DNA of 64,000 nt from Closterium sp. Naga37s-1 (Eukaryota; Streptophyta; Zygnematophyceae; Desmidiales; Closteriaceae). Of the stretch, positions 56,360 to 64,000 are shown in pieces. Where the stretch lies: the NCBI GenBank assembly GCA_947471745.1, contig CANJKZ010000010.1, positions 3,769,501 through 3,833,500 on the forward strand. The letters are read 5' to 3'. The notes beneath the pieces were generated by a model. It did not search any database. It was not told the origin of the DNA and saw nothing but the letters and a program-made list of their open reading frames with translations. The translations under genes were made by a program, and so were the position numbers. Each line of letters opens with the position of its first letter. The first letter of the stretch is position 1.

Positions 56360-59300
56360 CTCCCCTTCGCTTCTGGAGTGTCGCTGACGTGGCTCTGTCC
56401 AGTCAGCAGCATGCAGGCATCGAACTTCTGCTTTCCGAGCTTCTTGGTCAGGTAGTCAGCTGCCATCTCGGACGTGGGGCAGTATGACAGCTCGAGCCTT
56501 CCCTTCTCGATCTCGTCCTTCACGAAGAAATATCGCAGGGCGATGTGTTTCGTCCTGTTCGCGAAGCCGTTCTTGTTGGCGATGCGAATTGCCGATTGGT
56601 TGTCGCAGAACAGGGTAAAGTTGGGTAACTCGGCTAACTTCGCTTCTTCCAGCAGCTCGCGAAGATAGAGTCCTTCCTTGGTGGCTGAGCAGAGTGCAAT
56701 ATATTCTGCTTCAGCTGACGAGAGAGCAATTAGTTCCTGCTTGCTCGATTGCCAGGAGATAGGTCCGATAGGTTTGAGGCGGTAGATGTAGCCGGTGCGG
56801 GAGCGCCTATTGTCTGAGTCGCCCGCGTGATCTGCGTCGACGTAACCGATTAGCTTAGGCGTTGTAGTTGCGTTCTTATGGAAAGTCAGGCCGACCGTCG
56901 GGGTACTGACAAGGTAGTGAAGAGCGCGGTCGAGCTCCGCCAGATGTTCCGCTTCAGGCTTCTTGAGGTGGGTGGCGAGCTGGCTTGCAGAGTAGGATAG
57001 ATCTGGGCGGCAGGTGACAGCTGCGAAGAGAAGGCAGCCCAGCTTTCTCTGGTAGTCGCGTATGCCGGCGGGCTTGAGTAGAACGGAGCCTTCCTTGTTG
57101 TTTGCTGTCGTATAGCGGTACGGTGTGGAGATGACAGTCGGTGTGAGTGCGAAACGCTTGGCGATGGTGTCGGCGTATTTCGCGGCGCTGAGGTAGATGG
57201 CGTCTTCCTCTTCCCGGATGTTGAGGCCGAGGTACTGTGTGACGGTAGATGAGACCGTGAGTGTGAGGTCTTGCTGTAGCTCCCCTTCGAACCAGGTTGT
57301 AATGCCGTCAGTTGAGCCGATGTAGAGCAGATCGTCTACATAGACGATTAGCAGGATGTAGTCGGTACCCTTCGTGAGCCGGTACATGCCCTGGTCGTGC
57401 GGCAATTGCTTGAAGCCGATGCGAATGAGGCGAGCGTGTAGGTATTGTTGCCATAGTCGCGGAGCTTGCTTGATGCCGTAGAGTGACTTGAGTAGTTGAC
57501 AGACGTGGTTCGAGTCCGTGCTGGAGCCGTGTGGTAGCTCGACGAAGATCTCTGCGTCAACGGGTGCGTAGAGAAATGCGTTAGCGACGTCGATTTGCCG
57601 CAGCTTCTTCTTCTTCATGGCGGCGATCGCGAGAAGGATGCGTAGCGAGGTGTGTCGGCTGACCGGAGCGAATTTTTCGGTGAAATCGCGTCCGTGCTCT
57701 TGGTCGAAGCCGCGTACGACCCAGCGTGCCTTAAATTTGTCGATGGTGCCGTCAGCCTTTGTCTTCACACGGAAGACCCACTTCCCGGTGAGCACTGTCT
57801 TGTTCCGTGCCACGCCGATAGGAACCACTTTCCACGTGTTGCGTTCCTCCAGTGCCTTCAGTTCCTTGTCCATGGCTTCGCGCCATTTTTCCCTATGTTC
57901 CCCCCCCAGAGCCTGCTGAACCGTCGCAGGCTCTTTAGGAGTGGCGGTGCCGTGGACTGCGGTGACGAGTCCGAGAATCTGTAGTCCACTCTGTGAGTAG
58001 CGTGGAAGATTTACGTCCTCGGGATAAGCTGCTTCATCTCCCGCTTCTGGATCAGGTATGAAGTTCGGTCCTACTCGTTCGGCTTCGTTGGTGTTGACTG
58101 TCGCAGGTGTTACGTAACCGTTGTCGGCGAAATGGTAGAAGGTTTCGGCGTTGGCACTTTCGCGAGGGTTGTCTTCGTCCATGGGAACGTCGACGGAGCA
58201 GAACGGAAGAGGTCCGGCTTCTTCTGATGCGTTGTCCACATTCTGCTCGTCCCACTCGGCTTCGTCCGCTGCTGAGGCGAAGGCTCGGTCACCACGAAAA
58301 CCACCTGTGGGATCCTGGTCTTCGTGCAGGTTGGCAAGGTATGTCTGGAGCGTGAGTCGTTCGTAGAAAATTACATCACGTGCTGCTACTGTTTCCTTGG
58401 AGTGGACGTCGAAGATTTTCCACGCGTTGTAGTTCTTTTCGATTCCCAGGTGTAGTCCCCACTGTGCTCGTTGAGAAAATCGGCCCGCTCGTGCTGCTGG
58501 GGGTCGGTACTGTACCATGCATCCGAATACTCGTAACATTTTTGTGCTGCCCTGTTTCCCTGTCCATAGCAGATGCGGTGATGCGTTGTTCGGAAGCGAT
58601 GATGACGACAGCAAGTTGTGCAGCATGACGGCGTGGTCCATTGCTGCAGGCCACTGGTGGTTGGGTAGCCGCATGCCACGTAACAGTTTGCGCATGCTGT
58701 TCTGCAAGGTCCTGTTCATTCTTTCTGCTACACCCTGCTGCTGATGGGCGTAGGGAAGGGAGATGAGTCGCTTGATTCCCCTTTCCGCCAGGTACTGCTT
58801 GAATCGCTGAGAGGTGTATTCTCCTCCTCCGTCTGACTGGAAGCTTTTCAGCTTCACGCCTGATTCTCTCTCTGCTACTGGTAGCCAGGCAACGAAGGCT
58901 GCGAATGCCATGTCGCGGCTAGGGAGGTTTAGGTGCCAGACGTAACGGGTGGCGGCGTCGATGAAGGTGATTGTATAGTTGTATATTACTTGTCCTGGTT
59001 CCCGATTGTACAGGATGTCGCTATACACCTTCTCGAGTGGTGCGTACGCGGGTGCGCTCGGGTTGTGATGAGACGCAAACGGTCGATGTGGTAAGTCACC
59101 CTCAGGGCAGGTGAGGCACGTTCCGCGTACTCGTTGAAGTTCTCGTCCGTCGGTCAGTAGAAGTGAGTCCTTGTCGAGTACTCCTGCTCTTATCGTATTG
59201 TTTAATACTGTGTTGCTTGGGTGTCCCATCCTTGCGTGCCAGGTGCTTTCGTCGGCGCGATGTCCGGGTGATCGTCGGTACATATCTGAGTTGGAGTAGA

Positions 59301-59878
59301 AGTTGGCGGTGAAGTTGGCGCTACGATGAACTTCTCGTGGTGCTGGGTGTAATTGTTGCGCGGGTGTCGGTGGTGTGTCGTCGATGAGGAGCGGTGTCGT
59401 TGAAGGACCAGCAATTGGTGTTGACGTTCTTGCTGCTGCCGTTGATGGTTCTGCTACTGCCGATGTTGTCTCTGCTGCTGCCGATGTTGTCTCTGCTGCT
59501 GCCGACGTTGTCTCTGCTGCTGCCGATGTTGTCTCTGCTGCTGCCGACGTTGTCTCTGCTGCTGCCGACGTTGTCTCTGTTGCTGCCGATGTTGTCTCTG
59601 CTGCTGCTGTTGTCTGAATTGTTGCTAACGCCCTTGTTCTTTCTGCTTCAGGGATGGTGTGTGAATACCAGAAGCCTTCTGGACTGAAGTCTGGATCAAG
59701 GTCTGGAGGGTGTGTCCAGTCGGTGAAGTTAACGATGGCGTCGCTGTCGGCGGTGCCAAGGTCAGGAACGAAGTCAAGAACGAAGACGTTGTTCTTGAGG
59801 ACCGCCTTGCCGATGTAGAGTCCTCCTCTTGAATTCTTGGGTGGTGCTGTCTGTTTCGAGGTGAATCCCCTTTGCCAT
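56338..59878 (-). CDS. Copia-D pol: integrase, RT and RNase H
   Basis: Open from a TAA near 59878 to TAA at 56338; the first ATG of the uninterrupted frame is at 59283. Protease-to-integrase linker with 7-residue ETTSAAA repeats (59460-59600), the pre-integrase motif HARMGHPSNT, then the integrase core (VYSDIL, FQSDGGGEYTS, GVAERMNRTLQNS). RT: WREAMDKELKALEERNTWKV, KFKARWVVRGFDQ, IDVANAFLYAPV, and YVDD near 57330. RNase H: IGYVDADHAGDSDNRRSRTG, SSAEAEYIALCSATKEG, FCDNQSAIRIANKNG, and a terminal AADYLTKKL. All catalytic motifs look intact. It is joined to the gag-protease frame only across a frameshift near 59833. Confidence 0.9.
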
Positions 59879-59965
59879 TAGCTGACTGACGCTCAGTAAG
59901 TTGTAGCCGAGTCCCTCCGCGATTAGTACTTTTGACATCTGCAGTACAACGTTTGTTTCCCTTGA

Positions 59966-61573
59966 CTAAAGTTGAACTACACCTTGTCGTCGTGTTCGCA
60001 GGTTCTGATTGTTGGCGACTGTAATGACAACTTCGCGTTGAAGTTGGTGTTCTCGTTGAACGAAGCGTCCCGAGGAGCACATGTGCTGTCCGCAGCAACT
60101 GTCCAAGAACCATGTGTCCCTTCCGGATGGTTCGCTTTGGGCGATGGCGGCGTATGTCGGGTTCGGCTGAAGTGACTCGCGGCGGGGTGTGGTTTCGTCG
60201 AGTTGCTCTTCCGGTGAGTAGTGTGGCGGTGACTCGGTGATGCAGGAGTCACTCAGCTTTGCCATGCAGTTGGCGATGTTTCTTGCTCCTTGTGCAGGTT
60301 GTCCTGTTGAGGTCGTTGAAGCTTGAATCTGAGTCGTGGGATTTGCTTGCGTTGAGGCGATTTGGCTGCTTGAAGGTCGAAGTTGCCGCTGTGGAGTTGT
60401 TGACTGTTGACGATTCGGGCAGTGCGTGCGCGGGTGTCCTGAAGTTTTGCAGATGTGGCAGAACGGAGGTACTAGCTTCGGTTGTTGCTGCCGGTTGTTG
60501 TTGTTGTTGTAGCGTCGCTGAGTGTGGAACGCGAATTCCGGTGCTGATGTTTTCTTTTTGTGTCGTTCTTCTTGCAGATCCATGTCTTGCTGCTCGGCGT
60601 GGATTTCGGCGCAGAGCGCTGCTTCGGAGATTCTTCCGTGAGCTCGGAGAATGGCCTTTGTGGCGTGCCATTGAGAACCGAGGCCGCCGATGATGACTGT
60701 CACGAAGGCGTCTTCAGAGATCGATCCTCCGCATCGAAGGAGCTTGTCGCGCAACTCGCGACATCGGCTGATATACGCCATTCCTTTCTCCCCTGGTTTC
60801 ATTTCAACCGTTGTCAGTTGCGCCATTAACCGACTTTGGCTTACGCTGTCTGTTGCTTGATACAGGCTCTTCAGGTGGTTGTACGCGAGCTCCGCGGAGT
60901 TGCCGTAACCTCGGTAAGACCTTATGTTATGCTGTTGAGTCGGGGTGATATTCCTCAGTAGGATCGTGTACGCCATCATTGACTGATAGGTGTATTGCTG
61001 CTTCTCGTACTGTGTGCCGTTTGTTGGGTATGGCAGAGACCCGTCGAAGAACCCGAGTATCTGCGCGCCTTCCATCATCAGCTCGAACTCAAACGACCAG
61101 GTGAAGAAGTCCTTTCCATCAAAGGGTCTTGACGTCTGCATCTTCCGAACGTGTGCGAACTGCGACTGAACTTGTAATGCGTCCAGTGGTTTTTCTTGTC
61201 CAGGTGAGGGCTGTGGGTGTGGCATGAAACTGATGGACCCGCGCTCGTACGGAGCAAAGGTGGGCTGCTGTTGCTGATTTCCTCGTGCATATGATGAGCC
61301 GTCGAGACTCATGGGTGTTGCTCCGTTGTTGTTGCTATTGTGTGACTGCGCAGGTGCCGATTGCTGGTGTTGCTCGTAGAAGGACATGAAGGAGAAGAAC
61401 TTCTCCATCATGCTCTGGTCGAAGTCTGCAGGTTGATTTGCGGGAGTCTCGGTAGATGTTGCTCTGGGTCTTGTTGCCGTGCCCTCCTCTGTCTGTAGGC
61501 TAGAGGCAGGAGGTGGAGTAGGAGTAGTGCCCTGGGAGCCGTTGGAGTTGCTCCTTTCCTTTTGTGTAGCCAT
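59966..61573 (-). CDS. Copia-D gag and protease start
   Basis: Starts at ATG 61573, 56 bases inside the 5' LTR boundary on the minus strand. Gln/Ser/Pro-rich N-terminus, then a gag core (DFFTWSFEFELMMEGAQILG near residue 170, TVEMKPGEKGMAYISRCREL near 270). A canonical CCHC zinc knuckle follows (CHICKTSGHPRTHC). The protease motif is Asp-Ser-Cys-Cys (WFLDSCCGQHM) instead of Asp-Ser-Gly. The frame ends at TAG 59966-59968. Beyond it the same frame continues with GLGYNLLSVSQLMAKG, typical of copia protease ends, so the TAG is an interruption and not the natural end. Confidence 0.85.
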   Translation of the reverse strand: MATQKERSNSNGSQGTTPTPPPASSLQTEEGTATRPRATSTETPANQPADFDQSMMEKFFSFMSFYEQHQQSAPAQSHNSNNNGATPMSLDGSSYARGNQQQQPTFAPYERGSISFMPHPQPSPGQEKPLDALQVQSQFAHVRKMQTSRPFDGKDFFTWSFEFELMMEGAQILGFFDGSLPYPTNGTQYEKQQYTYQSMMAYTILLRNITPTQQHNIRSYRGYGNSAELAYNHLKSLYQATDSVSQSRLMAQLTTVEMKPGEKGMAYISRCRELRDKLLRCGGSISEDAFVTVIIGGLGSQWHATKAILRAHGRISEAALCAEIHAEQQDMDLQEERHKKKTSAPEFAFHTQRRYNNNNNRQQQPKLVPPFCHICKTSGHPRTHCPNRQQSTTPQRQLRPSSSQIASTQANPTTQIQASTTSTGQPAQGARNIANCMAKLSDSCITESPPHYSPEEQLDETTPRRESLQPNPTYAAIAQSEPSGRDTWFLDSCCGQHMCSSGRFVQREHQLQREVVITVANNQNLRTRRQGVVQL

Positions 61574-61628
61574 GGTGATTGATGTTGTCGGTATAGTAGT
61601 TGAATTCCCCCTGATTGCTCTCATTCCA

Positions 61629-62073
61629 TGTTGGGCTGAAAAGGCCCTTAGGATCTTTGCAGGGGTGAACTCTGGGTAGAGTTGGTGTAGTAGCGGAAGC
61701 GTTAATTAAGGAGTTGTGAACCACCTTGCGCTAGTATGTGAGGGCAAAGTAAGTTGATTAAAACAAAGAGATACAAGATTATATAAGAGTACAAGGAATA
61801 TGAAAGGATACGGTTATAACTGTTTTACTTGTTGCTGTTGCGGTTCGATACAGTGACGACTCGGGCAACTGCTTTGTTGCGATTCAGTTGTGTGTCCTTG
61901 CTGTCGCGCTGTACTTGTCAGGTCAAAGGTCGCTGACCTTTGACTTTCGCGTAACCTCCAACGGTTACTTCAACCTCCGAGGGTTGACTCGCTGGTGCCT
62001 CGATATGCTTTGCTTCGCTTGTGCCTTAGTGTTTCGACACGACAGAAGCGCTTAGGACCGATTGTTTCCAACA
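61629..62073 (-). repeat. 5' LTR of Copia-D (element orientation)
   Basis: 445 bp; followed on the plus strand by the target duplication GTGTT at 62074-62078. Confidence 0.95.
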
Positions 62074-62078
62074 GTGTT

Positions 62079-62790
62079 AAAGCCAGCAGCTAAAATAGTG
62101 ACCCCCCCCTTCTAGTTGGGTCCAACTTGAAGACCCTAGTTTCTTTGTAGTGTTGTAGAAGGTTGAACTGCTGTGCGTGTGTTTTTTTTCCAGCTCCAGA
62201 CAAGTTTCGGAGTGAACAAGGAACAAAGTTCTTTCTCAATTTTGATTGGCAGCCAAACAGAAGTGCGAATTTGGCGCAAAGAGCTGCGACGTGCAAGGCA
62301 GTGCAACCATTTGACGAGTTGTGACTTCATCAAATGCACATCTAGCAACAGCACAGACAAGATCCCAAGCACACACATACACTGAAGAATACGACTAAGT
62401 GCAGCAGAGGCATCGATTGCGACGGAATTGGATGGATATCGTGAGGGCGAGATGAAGGGAGGGGTGATTGTGAGGGCGACAGGGCTATGGCAGGGCGACG
62501 GGACGGACGAGATAGCCGAATAACAGCGGGGCTCGCTAGCAAATGCGAGGGCGAGGGGCAGCGAGAGGAGCTGCGACGGGGAGAGCGTGAGCGTGAGGGA
62601 GATGGGAGGGGAGAGCGTGAGCGCGAGGGAGATGCGACGGGGAGAGCGTGAGTAATGTTTGAACACCAAGGCTGAGAGAGCCGCATAACCCACGTCCCTC
62701 TCAGTGCCCAATGCCACCTTAAAGAAACAATTTAATCAGGCACGGTAGTACTTCGAGCGAGAACAGCGAGAGCGACGTAGTAAGGAGAGA
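62079..62790. other. Unassigned DNA to the right of Copia-D
   Basis: A 193-residue minus-strand frame (62717-62136) is partly low-complexity Ser/Pro/Leu repeats (62400-62690) and matches nothing known to me. Its second half is non-repetitive. No supported gene. Confidence 0.35.
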
Positions 62791-62794
62791 GAGG

Positions 62795-63520
62795 AAGGTT
62801 GACGGGAGAGAGGAGGGGCGACGGGAGAGAAGAGGGGCGACGGGAGAGAAGAGGGGCGACGGGAGAGGAAGCGCCACAGAGAGAGGAAGGGCGAACGGAG
62901 AGAGGAAGGGCGAACGGAGAGGGGAAGGGCGAACGGAGAGGGGAAGCGCGACGGAGAGGGGACTGGCGAACGGAGAGGGAAGGGCGAACGGAGAGGGGAA
63001 GGGCGAACGGAGAGGGGAAGGGCGAACGGAGAGGGGAAGCGCGACGGAGAGAGGAAGGGCGAACGGAGAGGGGAAGGGCGAACGGAGAGGGGAGGGGCGA
63101 ACGGAGAGGGGAAGGGAGAACGGAGAAGGGAGGGGCGAACGGAGAGGGGAGGGGCGAACGGAGAGGGAAGGGCGAACGGAGAGGGGAAGGGCGAACGGAG
63201 AGGGGAGGGGCGAACGGAGAGGGGAAGGGAGAACGGAGAGGGGAGGGGCGAACGGAGAGAGGAGGGGCGAACGGAGAGGGAAGGGCGAACGGAGAGGGGA
63301 AGGGCGAACGGAGAGGGGAAGCGCGACGGAGAGAGGAAGGGCGAACGGAGAGGGGAAGGGAGAATGGAGAGGGGAGGGGCGAACGGAGAGGGTAAGGGCG
63401 AACGGAGAGTTGAAGGGCGAACGGAGAGGGAGGGCGACGGGACGGCGACGGGAAGGCGACGGGACGGCGACGGGACGGTGACGGGAAGGCGACGGGACGG
63501 CGACGGGACGAAGGACGGAA
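62795..63520. repeat. Purine-rich minisatellite
   Basis: Dozens of short units of the GGCGAACGGAGAGGGGAA type with 17-24 bp spacing, changing to GGCGACGGGAC-type units after 63430. Frames on both strands stay open because of composition, not coding. Confidence 0.92.
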
Positions 63521-64000
63521 CGGACGGCGCGAGGATGATCGGAACGGGAGGGCGAGCGAGAATCGATGGGAAGGCGGCGAGAGTGCGTTCGAAACGGCAC
63601 AAAGTACTACACAACCATGCCAGCTTCACTGTGCGTCAAAATTGAAACCACAACGGCCTAAGTTGATGGTTCTATGGCTAGGCAGGCTATTTATAACTAA
63701 AAAACAGAGATGTATGATCGGAAGAACTAGTAGTTCACCCAGGCCCAACTTGAACCCCAAGCTGGGCCCAAAATCGCAAGGACGTGCGTGGGCGATCGCG
63801 GTGCTAGAGGTGTGCGCCTTCCCAAACAGATGTGCGACGCCTGACGTGCTGTGTTTCCTTTTTTTTGGGTTTGGCGAGAACCAATCAGATCTGTTCGATC
63901 TGCAAAAATGCTCCCAAATGAACAGTGCAAACGAGAGAAAATTGTTTCGCTCGGCAGGCCCCCTTTCAAGCTGACCCCGGGTTCACTATTTTGCATTTCG
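63521..64000. other. Unassigned DNA to the window end
   Basis: No gene is recognised. Two fragments loosely resemble 62095-62135: GGCCCAACTTGAACCCC near 63742, in direct orientation, and TTCACTATTTTGCAT near 63980, inverted. This is too weak to call an element. Confidence 0.35.

Larger units (their letters stand above)
55915..62073 (-). mobile_element. Copia-D: full-length Ty1/copia element with 445-bp LTRs
   Basis: LTRs at 55915-56359 and 61629-62073 begin TGTTGG and end CCAACA on the plus strand and differ at about five positions. The target duplication GTGTT lies at 55910-55914 and 62074-62078. On the minus strand the right LTR is followed by TGGAATGAGAGC, resembling an initiator-tRNA-Met primer-binding site, and GAAGCGAAGGGGAG precedes the left LTR. 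Domain order gag, protease, integrase, RT, RNase H. It is a different lineage from Copia-A/B/C. Inactivating changes are few: one amber codon, one frameshift and an altered protease site. Confidence 0.96.

Noticed and set aside
62719..63629. Ser/Pro/Leu-rich frames of 293 and 297 residues
   Set aside because: They lie wholly in a purine-rich minisatellite and overlap each other in different frames; no domain is present.
62095..63990. A TIR element bounded by AAAATAGTGA-like ends
   Set aside because: Only about ten bases match in inverted orientation and no target duplication was found.

Overview
This is a gene-poor, retrotransposon-dense stretch of a eukaryotic nuclear genome. The only clearly intact host gene is a plant-type HMG-CoA reductase at 53.0-55.5 kb: two N-terminal membrane spans, a catalytic domain and two GT-AG introns. 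Together with CHG-context C-to-T damage in the transposons and plant-like Ty1/copia, chromovirus, hAT, Mutator-like and Plavaka-like elements, this points to a streptophyte (charophyte alga or early land plant). Chlorophyte algae generally lack the mevalonate pathway. Species cannot be read from the window; a zygnematophyte is only a guess.

Layout, left. A Ty3/gypsy chromovirus (from before base 1 to 8331) is split by a copia insertion, Copia-A (533-6901), with 129-bp LTRs and a 5-bp target duplication. A copia RNase H fragment (8334-9008), a GTCGAC-rich repeat tract and a damaged hAT/ZNF862-like transposase gene (minus strand, about 13.1-10.7 kb) follow. At 13.77-15.97 kb a TIR element carries a small non-autonomous LTR element (13811-15423).

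Middle. Gene A (minus, 19.2-16.8 kb) encodes a signal-peptide-bearing protein built almost wholly from tandem repeats. At 21.0-32.3 kb a 5'-truncated copia (Copia-C) is split by Copia-B (21325-28720). Copia-B has identical 136-bp LTRs, a perfect 5-bp target duplication, and an inverted RT-RNase H block where gag should be. A 6.2-kb segment (the end of Copia-B, the Copia-C remnant and 2.2 kb of unassigned DNA) is then tandemly duplicated (28347-34508 and 34568-40728). A multi-exon Plavaka/CACTA-like transposase gene (minus, 44.0-42.1 kb) and a gypsy relic (44.1-45.1 kb) follow.

Right. Gene B (minus, 50.1-46.9 kb) is a paralogue of gene A that has lost its 5' end and signal peptide. A 708-bp foldback element with 9-bp target duplications (51563-52270) lies about 730 bp upstream of the HMGR start. 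Copia-D (55915-62073, minus, 445-bp LTRs, 5-bp target duplication) sits 386 bp downstream of HMGR. The window ends in a purine-rich minisatellite.

The main story is nested, recent retrotransposition: four LTR elements here have verifiable target-site duplications. On top of it sits a duplicated gene pair that diversifies by repeat expansion. HMGR would supply mevalonate for sterols and other isoprenoids at the ER.
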